Assembly: GCA_018268855.1 (NCBI GenBank) | Contig: JAFDVR010000006.1 | Location: 186,001-250,000, forward strand | From: Acidobacteriota bacterium | GTDB taxonomy: Bacteria; Acidobacteriota; Terriglobia; Terriglobales; Acidobacteriaceae | Direction: 5' to 3' | Length of the DNA stretch: 64,000 bases | Notes under the pieces: model-generated | The model's input: only the letters and a program-made list of their open reading frames with translations | Database searches by the model: none | Told to the model about the DNA's origin: nothing | In this document: positions 48,014-56,464 of the stretch, piece after piece | How the letters are laid out: each line of letters begins with the position of its first letter | How positions within the stretch are numbered: the stretch's first letter is position 1 | Made by a program: the position numbers and the translations under genes

Positions 48014-49428
48014 CCGGCGATCTTCTCCAGCGTGGTTTCGCGCTCGGGCTTGAGGTCTTCGATGCGGATGCGGCTGACGCGCCGCCCGGCGGTCTGGAGG
48101 ACGGTGTAACGGCGGTCCTCGTACTCGACCGATTCTCCCGTCTGTGGGATGTGGCCGAACTGGGCGAGGAGGAATCCGGCGAGCGTTTCGACTCCGGCGT
48201 CGCGCGGGAAGTTCCAGCCGAGATGGGTGGTGAGGTCGCGGAGCGAGGCGGTGCCTTCCACCTCGTAGGTCCCGGGGGCGACGGGGTTGAAGGAGCGGGT
48301 GGCGATGTCGAACTCGTCCTCTAGTTCGCCGACGACCTGTTCGAGGAGGTCCTCGGCGGTGACGAGGCCGACAGTGCTGCCGAACTCATCGACCACGATG
48401 GCGATCTGGCGGCGGCGTTCGCGGAACTCCTGCAGCAGTTCGGCGACGAGCTTGGTTTCGGGCACCAGAAGAATGTCGCGCATGACGGTGCGGAGGGTAA
48501 GGCCGGTGTCTCCCGCTCGGTGGGAGGCGGCGTGGAAGTGCATGAGGCGGGAGATGTCTTTGGAGTAGACGATGCCGACGATGTGTTCGGCGCCCTGCTG
48601 CGGATCGAAGACGGGGATGCGGGAGTGCTGCTCGTCTACGATGCGGGCAGAGGCGCGCTCGATGGGCATGTCTGCCGGGAGGGAGAAGATGCGGGAGCGC
48701 GGCGTCATCACTTCGCGCACGGTGACGTGGTTGAGTTCGATGGCGCGATGGATGATCTGTTCCTGAAAAGGCGGCAGCAGGCCTCCGCGACGAGAAGCTG
48801 TGGCGACCAGCTTGATCTCTTCGGGCGAGTGGGTGTCGCCTTCTTCCGACGTTTGATGGACGCGGAAGGCGCGCAGGACGATGGCGGCGCTTCCGCGCAT
48901 GAGTTTGACTGCCGGGCGGGTGATGCGGATAAAGACGTCCATCGGGCCGGCGATGGCGATGGCGATGCGCTCTCCGCGCTGGAGCGCCAGCGCTTTGGGT
49001 ACCTGCTCGCCGAGGAGCACTTCAAAGTAAGTAATGAGGAAGAACGATACGGCGATGGAGAAGCCGTGGGTGTAGACGAGGAGATGGTGCTGGATGAACG
49101 GGTTCGTCTGCAGAAATCCGGTGTGGTGGATGATCTGCAGGACAATCTCCGCGAGAGAGGCTTCACCGAGATAGCCGAGTGCGAGCGATGCAAGCGTGAC
49201 CCCGAGCTGGTTGGCGGGGAGGAATTCGTCCATGTTGCGCTTGAGCCGAAGTGCGGTGGCAGCGCCGGGACGTCCTGCGGCGACGAGTTGTTCGAAGCGC
49301 GTCTCGCGAATGGAGACAAGCGCGAACTCCGCGGCAACGAAGAACGCCGTCGCCAAAATGAAGATGGCTACGGTAAGGATGCGGAAGAGGGCCCACTCCA
49401 CCATAGACAGAGTGTACAAGTCCTGCAT
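48010..49428 (-). CDS. CNNM/CorC-family transporter (HlyC/CorC type)
   Basis: A 472-residue membrane protein: DUF21/CNNM transmembrane domain at about 8-200 (FFVAAEFALVSIRETRF, NQLGVTLASLALGYLGE), two CBS motifs (TVREVMTPRSRIFSLP and RDILLVPETKLVAELLQ region, 240-370), and a C-terminal CorC/HlyC domain (GTYEVEGTASLRDLTTHLGWNF). Members are implicated in Mg2+ or Co2+ efflux. The start may be ATG 49428 or ATG 49404; neither has a strong ribosome site. It is translationally coupled to the DppB-type permease. Confidence 0.92.
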   Translation of the reverse strand: MQDLYTLSMVEWALFRILTVAIFILATAFFVAAEFALVSIRETRFEQLVAAGRPGAATALRLKRNMDEFLPANQLGVTLASLALGYLGEASLAEIVLQIIHHTGFLQTNPFIQHHLLVYTHGFSIAVSFFLITYFEVLLGEQVPKALALQRGERIAIAIAGPMDVFIRITRPAVKLMRGSAAIVLRAFRVHQTSEEGDTHSPEEIKLVATASRRGGLLPPFQEQIIHRAIELNHVTVREVMTPRSRIFSLPADMPIERASARIVDEQHSRIPVFDPQQGAEHIVGIVYSKDISRLMHFHAASHRAGDTGLTLRTVMRDILLVPETKLVAELLQEFRERRRQIAIVVDEFGSTVGLVTAEDLLEQVVGELEDEFDIATRSFNPVAPGTYEVEGTASLRDLTTHLGWNFPRDAGVETLAGFLLAQFGHIPQTGESVEYEDRRYTVLQTAGRRVSRIRIEDLKPERETTLEKIAG

Positions 49429-49430
49429 GG

Positions 49431-49477
49431 AGCAGGCCCCACTCTTTCCCGATTAAAGCTGCGAAAGAATGGGGCGT
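49431..49477. repeat. Dispersed hairpin repeat, copy D (partial)
   Basis: Carries the CCCCACTCTTTC...GAAAGAATGGGG arms of the repeat family seen at 35780, 52168 and 53588 but lacks the TCGCGC/GCGCGA unit. It fills most of the 61-base gap between two minus-strand genes. Confidence 0.65.
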
Positions 49478-49489
49478 CGAGGCACAGCG

Positions 49490-50287
49490 CTATTGCATGC
49501 CGCCGCGTTTGCCGAAGCGGTAGGTGAAGCTGATGGAGGGAAGGCTAAGAACAGTCATCGCTTTGCTGACAGGGACGGTTGAGATGACTGCACCGAAGTC
49601 CGGATACTTGTACGTGAGGCCGCGATACTCCAGGCGCATGCCGAGGTGGTTTGAGAGGCGGTAGTCCACGCCTGCTCCGAAGAGGAAGGCAGCGCGGTAG
49701 CTTGCGTGTCCTTTGAACGGTGCCTCGGTGGGAGAGAAGATGAGCACGCCGCCGCCCGCCTGCACGAAGGGCTGGAAGCGGGTGGTGAGTTGCGGGCGCT
49801 TCCAAACATAGGCGCTGCTGATCTCATACAGATTGTTTGGGATCGAGCCGCGCGCATAATCGCCCGTGGTGACACCGGTGGATGAATTGGTGATGCCGTT
49901 CTGGTGCTGATAATTTTCGGTGGCGCGGGTATAGCCAAAGTTGACGTTGTAACCGACGAACGGACGAATCTGATGATGGAAGGTGGCGAGCAGCGAGACG
50001 GACGGCGTAGCGCCCTGGATGTATTGCTGCTTCACTGTGCGTGTGGTGGTGAGCTGGCCTGCAACCCCGATAGAAATATCTTTTTCACCAAACGGATACA
50101 GATTCTCCGGCGTGGTGGCGTGTTCTTTTGTCCATGTGGAAGACGGTGCAGGCGGAAGACTTGAGCTGACCTCGTTGGCCGCTCTGCGCTGCGCGCGAGC
50201 GACGGGTGAGAGACAAGTACCACACAAGATAAATGCAAATGTGGTGAACCGAGGCGAAGAACAGAGGTTGATAAATCGACTAACCAA
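49490..50287 (-). CDS. Outer-membrane beta-barrel protein
   Basis: A 265-residue exported protein. TTG 50287 with AAGGAG 9 bases upstream gives a signal peptide (FTTFAFILCGTCLSPVARAQ); the longer frame to 50389 would place this inside. The mature part shows alternating strands and glycine turns (VGYNVNFGYTRATENYQH, LTTRFQPFVQAGGGVLIF, AAFLFGAGVDYRLSNHLGMRLEYRGLTYKY) and ends SFTYRFGKRGG. The fold resembles OmpW/OmpA-like 8-strand barrels of acidobacteria. The ligand is unknown. Confidence 0.8.
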   Translation of the reverse strand: MVSRFINLCSSPRFTTFAFILCGTCLSPVARAQRRAANEVSSSLPPAPSSTWTKEHATTPENLYPFGEKDISIGVAGQLTTTRTVKQQYIQGATPSVSLLATFHHQIRPFVGYNVNFGYTRATENYQHQNGITNSSTGVTTGDYARGSIPNNLYEISSAYVWKRPQLTTRFQPFVQAGGGVLIFSPTEAPFKGHASYRAAFLFGAGVDYRLSNHLGMRLEYRGLTYKYPDFGAVISTVPVSKAMTVLSLPSISFTYRFGKRGGMQ

Positions 50288-50454
50288 GAAACAAATCTCC
50301 TTCAGGTAAATCCCGTGCGGTGAGAACACAAGAGAAGCCGCAGTTGATCTACGCGAGAGACGAACTCGCTTAGAACGAAGGTGTTGCACGTTGGACGGGA
50401 TTGTTCTTTGTTCGTTTCGTGGTGAGCGGAAATATTTTTATTTCTAAAAAATAA

Positions 50455-50481
50455 AATGGCCACGTGTAAGTAGTGGCCATT
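50455..50481 (-). terminator. Intrinsic terminator of queF (minus strand)
   Basis: A 9-bp perfect stem (AATGGCCAC and complement) lies 35 bases after the queF stop and is followed on the minus strand by TTATTTTTTAG. The remainder of 50288-50515 holds nothing more. Confidence 0.75.
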
Positions 50482-50515
50482 ATGGAGTCTTAATCGTTTG
50501 TGTTCTTGATGAGAG

Positions 50516-50926
50516 TTATTTTTTGCGGTCCTCTTCGCTACGTGGATGGTAAGCAGTGACGATGGTGGAGATGCCGCCGCGGGGGCGGAAGTCGCCGACA
50601 ACCTCGGCCCAGATTGGGTCGGTAGCTTTTACTACGTCGTTAAGGATCTGGTTGACGATGTTTTCCTGGAAGATGCCCAGATTGCGGTAGTGGAAGAGAT
50701 ATTCCTTATAGCTCTTGAGTTCGAGGCAACGTTCGCGCGGCATGTAGCGGAGTTTGATGACGCCGAAATCGGGCAGACCGGTTTTAGGGCAGACGGAGGT
50801 GAACTCGGGATCGTCGATGAGGATCTCGTAGCTCTGGAAGTGGTTCTGCCAGGTTTCGATTGCAGGAAACGGGTGGTCAAGGCCAGCTGCGGCGTGTTCA
50901 TCGGTGTAGCGGGGTGTGTTGCTCAT
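50516..50926 (-). CDS. queF: 7-cyano-7-deazaguanine reductase QueF (preQ1 synthesis)
   Basis: NADPH-dependent nitrile reductase reducing preQ0 to preQ1 in queuosine biosynthesis. A short-form QueF of 136 residues: catalytic Cys46 in EFTSVCPKTGLPDFG with Asp53, and the QueF motif ELKSYKEYLFHYRN. The C-terminal GDFRPRGGISTIV completes the T-fold. Starting at ATG 50926 (MSNTPRY) removes an unlikely upstream extension. No other que genes and no preQ1 riboswitch are visible nearby. Confidence 0.95.
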   Translation of the reverse strand: MSNTPRYTDEHAAAGLDHPFPAIETWQNHFQSYEILIDDPEFTSVCPKTGLPDFGVIKLRYMPRERCLELKSYKEYLFHYRNLGIFQENIVNQILNDVVKATDPIWAEVVGDFRPRGGISTIVTAYHPRSEEDRKK

Positions 50927-50968
50927 GATCGTGTTCTGTTCCTTCCAGAGGAGTGCTCTCCCCGGCAT

Positions 50969-51318
50969 CCTTCTTGATTCGTTTGCTTGTTGCAGATGTG
51001 GGGCTCTCGATGAAGAAGTAAACCCTGATGGAAAGGGATGGTGGCAGCGAGTCAGCTGATCAGCGAGTAAGCCAGTCAGCTTTTATTTTACTCAATTTGG
51101 AAGAGTGGAACGGGCAGATGGATTCGTTGCAGCGACTGCTCTGCGAGATTATTTCGGTGAGTCCTTTCTCTCAAAATCTGCTCCTGAATATGTGCGTGGA
51201 ACGTCTGAAATTCAGGATTGCGGGCGTGCTGATTTTGACGCCGTATGGTTTGACGTCTATTGCGGACAGCACTGAGGGTGCACGTGTGCAATAGCCGCAA
51301 CAATGTTGAGAGGTAAAC
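50969..51318. other. 350-base intergenic region with CAGCGAGT repeats
   Basis: Between queF and the outer-membrane gene. Around 51047-51082 a tandem-like motif recurs (GCAGCGAGTCAGC, TCAGCGAGT, CCAGTCAGC); similar units occur inside recG near 58208-58243. An 88-codon frame at 51028-51294 crosses this motif and is not supported as a gene. Nothing else is recognised. Confidence 0.4.
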
Positions 51319-51939
51319 GTGAAAAAAGTTGTACTTGGTTTTGTACTCGCTGTCCCGTCCGTGATGCTATCGGCTCTGCCGGTTGCTGCGCAGACAACAG
51401 TTGAAAACGTACCGGCCCGTCACTCTTCTGGAAGGATCCTGGGCAGTGTGGGCGTAGCCGGAATGTTTTCGCGGCAATATTCGCTTAGGCAGAGCGATGG
51501 ACAGTATGGGAGTGACGGCAGTATGCAGAAGCTTGCAGGCTGGACGGCCACCGCAGAGGCCAATGTGATGAAGCACATTGGTATGCAGGTGGATTTTCTG
51601 ACGCTTTACAACACGCAAAGCAATCCACGGATGACTAAGTTCGGCGTTTTGGCAGGCCCTCGTTACACGCTGAACCCATATTGGAAAGCTACTCCATTTG
51701 TTTTTGGCGAAGCAGGCGAGGTGCGCACCACGTACGGGCAAGAGAACCCGGCGAACCATCCAGGTTCCGACTGGAATCCTGCTGCGAAGGCTGGCATTGG
51801 ATTTGACGTGAAGCTGGGCCGTAATTTTGCGTTTCAAGCTGTTCCGGCTGAGTGGATGGGTGAACGCTTTGACCGGAGCGGACATTGGCAGAATAACTAC
51901 CAGGCACGCGTTGGTTTTGTTTTTTATTTGCGGAAGTAG
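51319..51939 (+). CDS. Outer-membrane beta-barrel protein
   Basis: A 206-residue exported protein with signal MKKVVLGFVLAVPSVMLSALPVAAQ. The mature part (about 180 residues) is a small barrel with WTATAEANVMKHIGMQVDF, FGVLAGPRYTLNPYWKATPFVFGEAG and a C-terminal aromatic strand (ARVGFVFYLRK), consistent with an 8-strand OmpW/OmpX-type fold. The start is GTG with AGAGG 6 bases upstream. A strong terminator follows. No function can be assigned. Confidence 0.82.
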   Translation: MKKVVLGFVLAVPSVMLSALPVAAQTTVENVPARHSSGRILGSVGVAGMFSRQYSLRQSDGQYGSDGSMQKLAGWTATAEANVMKHIGMQVDFLTLYNTQSNPRMTKFGVLAGPRYTLNPYWKATPFVFGEAGEVRTTYGQENPANHPGSDWNPAAKAGIGFDVKLGRNFAFQAVPAEWMGERFDRSGHWQNNYQARVGFVFYLRK

Positions 51940-51954
51940 GTGCGATTGCGTAGG

Positions 51955-51980
51955 AAAGGCCCGTCGATTGACGGGCCTTT
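51955..51980 (+). terminator. Intrinsic terminator
   Basis: A perfect 11-bp stem (AAAGGCCCGTC and complement, loop GATT) followed by TT, 15 bases after the barrel gene. Confidence 0.85.
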
Positions 51981-52067
51981 TTGATGATTTGTGAAAGGTC
52001 CGGGCTGAACCGCTTTCTTTCTCGGCTGTGAAACAGCGGCCTGAAGGCCGCTTCTAATCCGGATCGC

Positions 52068-52154
52068 ACTTTCAGCACGATGCGATATCTGCTCCGCGGA
52101 CATGGGCAAAAGCAGGTCTCTCTACTCGAGATGATGTTATGGCGTGCTGAAAGT
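52068..52154. repeat. 87-base element bounded by 12-bp inverted repeats
   Basis: ACTTTCAGCACG (52068-52079) and its exact complement (52143-52154) enclose 63 bases that include AAAAGCAGGTCTCTC...TCGAGATGA, a module shared with 53520-53569 and, in diverged form, with the recG insert. It could be a miniature mobile element or a REP-like unit. No target-site duplication was seen. Confidence 0.5.
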
Positions 52155-52167
52155 ATTTGGTTCGCAA

Positions 52168-52232
52168 GCAGGTCGCGCTTCGCGCGATACCCCACCCTTT
52201 CGCGATAAAGCCGCGAAAGAATGGGGCACCCC
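52168..52232. repeat. Dispersed hairpin repeat, copy B
   Basis: Order: AGGTCGCGCTTCGCGCGAT, then CCCCACCCTTTCGCG, short spacer, CGCGAAAGAATGGGG. This is the reverse orientation of copy A and the same as copy C. It is 34 bases from the M48 protease stop and may terminate that gene. Confidence 0.75.
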
Positions 52233-52265
52233 TGCTGGAGTGCCCCTCTTGGATGCAATTCTCTG

Positions 52266-53396
52266 TCAGTCGCGACGACCGAGAGTTGGACGATCGTCGT
52301 CGCTGCGGCTGTTGGGCGAGTTGGGGTCGTTGTTGGAGGAAGCCGTGCGACGGAGCGAGGGCTTGTTGGCGTCCTTTTTGTCGTCGATCTTGCGCTTGTT
52401 CTGAATGCGCGCGAGGCGGGCCTTGATGGCGTCGTACTCGGATGTGGTGACGACGTAGTCAGGCCGTGACGGCAGGATGGTGGCAATCTCCTCTTCGGTT
52501 TTTGCGATGCGGTCCGGCGTCTGCGGATGGTCGGAGAACGCTGCCGAGAAGGCATTGGGTTTGTGCTTTTCGAGTGCATCCAGCTTTTCAAAGATGGAGA
52601 CGAAGGCCTGCGGGTCGTAGCCAGACTTGTACATGTATTGCACGCCGAGCCAGTCAGCTTCGGCCTCATATGCGCGGGAGAACTTGAGCAAGCCAAGAGG
52701 AATGGCGATCTGCGAAGCTTCGTAGATGCCGTAGCCGGTCCAGCCACCGATGAAGATGTAGGAGCCGATCTGCGCGATCTGCATGTAGCCGGCTTTCGTC
52801 ATGGTGCGAGCGCCGTGGTGCGCGCAGACGTGTGCGATCTCGTGCGCCATTACGCCGGCGAGCTCTGCCTCTTCATCGGCGGCGAGGATGAGGCCGCTAT
52901 TGACATAGAAGAAGCCCCCAGGGAGCGCCATTGCGTTGATCTCGTCGGAGTCGATCACCTTGATGGTGAAGGGCACCTTGCAATCGGAGTTCTTGACGAT
53001 GTTTTGGCCCACGCGGTTGACGTACTCATTGATGACCGGATCGGTGATAAGGTGTGACGCCTTCTCAATCTCCATCGAGTACTGCTTGCCGTTGGAGACT
53101 TCCCAGTCAGTGGAGAACCAATTGCCGAGACCGCGTCCGCCGATGTCGCGCGTGCCGACAGCGGCTACGTCATCTTCAGACCCCTTCTTGATGTCTTTGC
53201 GCAGGTCGTCACCAACTTCCGGAATGGAGTCGGATTTGGCTTCAGCCTTCTTTTTGGCTGCGTCAAGCTCTGCCTGGGTCGCAGTAGGACCTTTCGGACC
53301 CGGATCTGGCTTCTTGTCCTTGCCAGGCTGCTGGCCGATTTGCGCCATCGCGAGCGGTGAAAGTGTGAGTAAAAGGGCTGCGTGGAGGAGTTTCAT
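52266..53396 (-). CDS. Secreted M48 family zinc metalloprotease
   Basis: A 376-residue exported peptidase. Signal MKLLHAALLLTLSPLAMAQ is followed by a charged linker and the M48 domain: active-site VMAHEIAHVCAHHGA (HExxH) and the third zinc ligand in SRAYEAEADWLG (ExxxD). This resembles the BepA/LoiP outer-membrane quality-control group. A long hydrophilic C-terminal tail is rich in K, R, N and D. ATG 53396 has GGGAG 8 bases upstream; the longer frame to 53516 is rejected. Periplasmic function in outer-membrane protein assembly or turnover is likely. Confidence 0.92.
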   Translation of the reverse strand: MKLLHAALLLTLSPLAMAQIGQQPGKDKKPDPGPKGPTATQAELDAAKKKAEAKSDSIPEVGDDLRKDIKKGSEDDVAAVGTRDIGGRGLGNWFSTDWEVSNGKQYSMEIEKASHLITDPVINEYVNRVGQNIVKNSDCKVPFTIKVIDSDEINAMALPGGFFYVNSGLILAADEEAELAGVMAHEIAHVCAHHGARTMTKAGYMQIAQIGSYIFIGGWTGYGIYEASQIAIPLGLLKFSRAYEAEADWLGVQYMYKSGYDPQAFVSIFEKLDALEKHKPNAFSAAFSDHPQTPDRIAKTEEEIATILPSRPDYVVTTSEYDAIKARLARIQNKRKIDDKKDANKPSLRRTASSNNDPNSPNSRSDDDRPTLGRRD

Positions 53397-53519
53397 GGGG
53401 TTGGCTCCCGGGGGCGTAGGCACAGCTTCGCCCATCGGTATATTAGACGCTTTTCTTTGGGTTTGGTTTCGGTGGGGGTCGCGCTTTGCGTGGATGATGT
53501 TCGCTGACGCGACCATGGT

Positions 53520-53569
53520 AAAAGCAGGTTTCTCCGCTCAGCGCTTCGCGCTTCGGTCGAGATGACGAG
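53520..53569. repeat. Dispersed repeat module AAAAGCAG...TCGAGATGAC
   Basis: Shares its ends with 52108-52134 and with the recG insert at 57654-57686. The centre carries a GCGCTTCGCGC hairpin. It lies in the 303-base gap 53397-53699, which has no gene. Confidence 0.6.
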
Positions 53570-53587
53570 ACTTATCGGCTAGGCGGA

Positions 53588-53651
53588 GAGGTCGCGCATC
53601 GCGCGATACCCCACTCTTTGTCGCAAAGAGCGCGACAAGAATGGGGTACCC
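53588..53651. repeat. Dispersed hairpin repeat, copy C
   Basis: AGGTCGCGCATCGCGCGAT then CCCCACTCTTTGTCGC, spacer, GCGACAAGAATGGGG. Compensatory change in the stem (GTCGC/GCGAC in place of CGCG) is consistent with a conserved hairpin rather than chance similarity. Confidence 0.75.
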
Positions 53652-53699
53652 GACGCGGAGTGGCATCCCACCCTGATCCCTAATGGCTAACCCCTGCCT

Positions 53700-54932
53700 T
53701 TAGCTTTGCCGGAGCCATCGAACGATTTCCGGCAATGTGGCTCGTTTGCCGTACATGAGGATGCCGATGCGGTAGATGCGGGCGGCTATCCAGATGACGA
53801 TGGCGATGGAGAGCGAGAGGGTGGCGATGGAGAGACCAATTTGCCAGCCGGGCACGTTGGCTATGGAGAGCCTGAGGAACATGAGCAGCGGCGTGGATGT
53901 GGGGATGAATGAGAGCAGCGTGGAGAGGAGCGAGTTCGGCGCGGTGATGATGGGGAAAAGGACAACCATGTTTACGGCCATGGGCATGGCGATGAACATG
54001 TTGTACTGGCGCAGTTCCTGTTCGGAGTTGACCAGCGCGCCGATGGCGGCGGCGATGGACGAGTAGAGCAGGAACCCGAGCAGGAAGTAGACGACGAAGC
54101 AGACGAGTTGCAGGCCGGAGAGCTGGAGTTTGAAGCCGCCTGCGCCGATGTGGGCCAACAGCGGCGTGAAGAGCATGGCGGCGATGCAGCCTATCCAGAT
54201 GGCGACCTGCGTGAGGCCGACTGAGCCTACGCCGATGATCTTGCCTGCCATCATCTCGGATGGTTTTACGGTTGCGAGCAGGACTTCAAAGACGCGCGAG
54301 GACTTCTCTTCCACGACAGAGCTGGCGACGTTGATGCCGTGCATCATGACGATGAAGTACATGAGGAAGAAGAGCACGTAGGCGGCGATGAATCCGCTGG
54401 TGTTGTCGGACTTGTCTGAGGCGCCGGTTGCGGTGATGGTCTCTTTTTGCAGGACGGGCGTTTTGAGCAGAGCGTCGATATCTGCACGACTCATGCCGCG
54501 ATGGATGAGGCGTTCGCGCGTGAGAACGCGGCGGAGTGCGGCGTTGATGGTTTGCGTGGTGGCGATGTCGCCTTTGGCTGACGAAAGATAGCTGATGGTC
54601 GGCTCATTGCTAGTGCCGTCGATGACGAGATAGCCGTCGAGTTTTTTGTCCGCTACGGCGGTGTTGAGGCGCTGACGCCAGCCTGCGGTGGGCGCTTGCA
54701 CATCCACATCCATGTCGGACTTGTCGGAGTTTTCGAGTTCCTTTTGCAGGTCGAGCGCGAGGTTGGTGTCGGACGAGACGATGGCGATGTGGCCCGCGGT
54801 TTTGCTGCCGTGCGTGGCGATGAGGATGGACCCAATCATGAGCAGCGGGATGAGCACGGTGGAGATCTTGAAGGCCTTGCCGCGGATGCGTTCGAGGTAT
54901 TCGCGCCTGGCGATGAGCAGCGTGTTATGCAT
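53700..54932 (-). CDS. ABC-2 family permease (NatB-like)
   Basis: Membrane half of an exporter, 410 residues. TM1 (about 20-40), a large extracytoplasmic domain (about 45-180), then five C-terminal helices (AAYVLFFLMYFIVMMHGINVASSVVEEKSSRVFEVL ..., LVCFVVYFLLGFLLYSSIAAAIGALV), the arrangement of NatB/ABC-2 proteins that export Na+, drugs or lipids. It overlaps the ATPase gene by 8 bases. Confidence 0.88.
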   Translation of the reverse strand: MHNTLLIARREYLERIRGKAFKISTVLIPLLMIGSILIATHGSKTAGHIAIVSSDTNLALDLQKELENSDKSDMDVDVQAPTAGWRQRLNTAVADKKLDGYLVIDGTSNEPTISYLSSAKGDIATTQTINAALRRVLTRERLIHRGMSRADIDALLKTPVLQKETITATGASDKSDNTSGFIAAYVLFFLMYFIVMMHGINVASSVVEEKSSRVFEVLLATVKPSEMMAGKIIGVGSVGLTQVAIWIGCIAAMLFTPLLAHIGAGGFKLQLSGLQLVCFVVYFLLGFLLYSSIAAAIGALVNSEQELRQYNMFIAMPMAVNMVVLFPIITAPNSLLSTLLSFIPTSTPLLMFLRLSIANVPGWQIGLSIATLSLSIAIVIWIAARIYRIGILMYGKRATLPEIVRWLRQS

Positions 54933-55833
54933 CGACGTTGCCTCCGACGGTGGTGATGAAGATGTCTTCGAGCGTGGGTTCTACGACTTCAAAACGCCAG
55001 ATGCGTGTGCCGTGCGCGATCGCGCTTTGGAGTAGCGGCTGGGCATCGCAGGCGTCGTCGCGGAGGATGATGTCGGAATACCCGGAGAAGTTTTTGGCTT
55101 CGGCGATGGATGGGTGCTGGAGGAAGCTGCTGTCGCCCTCGTATGCGATGTGCACGCGGTTGCGCGGGTATTTGCTTTTGACCTCGCGCATGGAGCCGGA
55201 GAGAACGAGGTGCCCTTGATGGACGAGCGCGATCTCGTCGCACATCTTTTCGACCTGATCCATGCGGTGCGTGGAGAAGAGGACGGCCCGGCCGGCGTTG
55301 CGGAGTTCGATGAGGACGTCTTGCAGGAGCGTGGCGTTGACGGGGTCGAGGCCGGAGAAGGGCTCGTCCATGATGACGAGTTCAGGGTTGTGCATGAGGG
55401 ATGCGATGAACTGGATCTTCTGCTGCATGCCCTTGGAGAGTTCTTCGGTCTTCTTGGGAAGCGCTTCGGTGATCTGCAGCTTTTCGCACCACTGGTGCGC
55501 GCGTTTTTTTGATTCACCTTCAGTCAAGCCGTGGAGCTGGCCCATGAAGGTGAGCTGCTCGAGCACGTTCATCTTTTTGTAGAGGCCGCGTTCTTCGGGC
55601 AGGTAGCCGACGCGCTGGAGGTTCTCGCGCTTGAAGGGTTCGCCGAAGAGCTGCACGGTGCCGGCATCGGGTATGGTGATGCCGATCATCATGCGGATGG
55701 TGGAGGTTTTGCCGCTGCCGTTTGGGCCGAGGAGCCCGAACATGGTGCCGGGCTGGATGCGGAGGGAGATGTTGTCGACCGCGACTTTTGTGTCGTAGAC
55801 CTTGCGGACGCCGTTCAGTTCGACGATGGGCAT
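54925..55833 (-). CDS. ABC transporter ATP-binding protein (NatA-like)
   Basis: A 302-residue ATPase partner of the ABC-2 permease. Walker A GPNGSGKTSTIRMMIG, Q-loop GYLPEERGLYKKM, signature ELSKGMQQKIQFIASLMH (LSKGM), Walker B ELVIMDEPFSGLDPVN and switch FSTHRMDQVEK. The DUF4162-like C-terminal tail is present. The LSKGM form and PEERGLY are common in NatA-type efflux ATPases. Substrate not known. Confidence 0.92.
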   Translation of the reverse strand: MPIVELNGVRKVYDTKVAVDNISLRIQPGTMFGLLGPNGSGKTSTIRMMIGITIPDAGTVQLFGEPFKRENLQRVGYLPEERGLYKKMNVLEQLTFMGQLHGLTEGESKKRAHQWCEKLQITEALPKKTEELSKGMQQKIQFIASLMHNPELVIMDEPFSGLDPVNATLLQDVLIELRNAGRAVLFSTHRMDQVEKMCDEIALVHQGHLVLSGSMREVKSKYPRNRVHIAYEGDSSFLQHPSIAEAKNFSGYSDIILRDDACDAQPLLQSAIAHGTRIWRFEVVEPTLEDIFITTVGGNVDA

Positions 55834-55848
55834 TTGATTGTGAGTTTA

Positions 55849-56214
55849 TCAGCCTGTATAGGCGACACCCAGCTCAGTAGCTATATCGTGCAGCCTACGA
55901 TCCCTTGTCCAGAGGCTCGCGCCTGCTGTTGCACGGACTGAAGCAAGAAGATGTGCGTCGATATAGCCGATTCCTCTTCCGAAGAGCAAATGCGTTTCCA
56001 GCAGCTCAAGTACCTCGGCATTGAGAACAAATGCGGCGAACGGTAGTTCGTGAAGGAAACCGAGAATGTTTGCGCGATTGCGCAGGTTTCCCATCGCGAG
56101 TTCGCCGATGAGAAGAGGATGAACGAGAATTTTGTCCTGCTGGAGCAGCGTGCGAAGTGCGTGATCTTCGCGTGCCAGGTAGTCAATCCAGATGGAGGTG
56201 TCTGCGAGAATCAT
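55849..56214 (-). CDS. vapC: VapC-type PIN-domain toxin
   Basis: Ribonuclease toxin of a type II system, 121 residues. The PIN-domain acidic residues are Asp5 (LADTSIWI), Glu38 (IGELAMG), Asp86 (GYIDAHLLAS) and Asp105 (WTRDRRL). Typical VapC enzymes cut initiator tRNA or rRNA. Its start codon overlaps the antitoxin stop by one base (TAATG), a usual coupling in such pairs. It follows the exporter operon on the same strand but is unrelated to it. Confidence 0.92.
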   Translation of the reverse strand: MILADTSIWIDYLAREDHALRTLLQQDKILVHPLLIGELAMGNLRNRANILGFLHELPFAAFVLNAEVLELLETHLLFGRGIGYIDAHLLASVRATAGASLWTRDRRLHDIATELGVAYTG

Positions 56215-56405
56215 TACGCAGAACGGCGGCGCGGGATGGGCTGCAACTGTGGCTCTGTACCGCCGAGCTTTGCCAATTCCTGTGCCGCTCGATGAGCGAT
56301 GAGGGCTTTGAGCGCTACGGCAAACACTTCCGATTCCTGCTCAAGACCTGTATAGGTTTTGGCCTTTTCGAACAACTCGTCATCGACAGTGATGGTGGCG
56401 CGCAT
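56214..56405 (-). CDS. vapB: VapB-type antitoxin
   Basis: A 63-residue partner of the PIN toxin. The N-terminal half is an Arc/MetJ-like ribbon-helix-helix (RATITVDDELFEKAKTYTGL), the rest a helix and a C-terminal basic tail (RRRSA) that would wrap the toxin. The form matches the DUF2191/VapB family. It probably represses its own promoter in the 59-base gap before recG. Confidence 0.9.
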   Translation of the reverse strand: MRATITVDDELFEKAKTYTGLEQESEVFAVALKALIAHRAAQELAKLGGTEPQLQPIPRRRSA

Positions 56406-56464
56406 GAGCAGATTTTAGCACCGTCTTTCCTTTTTCATCGCCTCTCCGATTTACCATCACAGCG

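Noticed and set aside
50927..51027. preQ1 riboswitch before queF
   Set aside because: No preQ1-I or preQ1-II type pseudoknot segments could be seen upstream of the start at 50926.
51028..51294. 88-codon plus-strand frame
   Set aside because: It begins in a run of CAGCGAGT repeats, lacks a good ribosome site and shows no protein-like pattern; I treat the region as intergenic.
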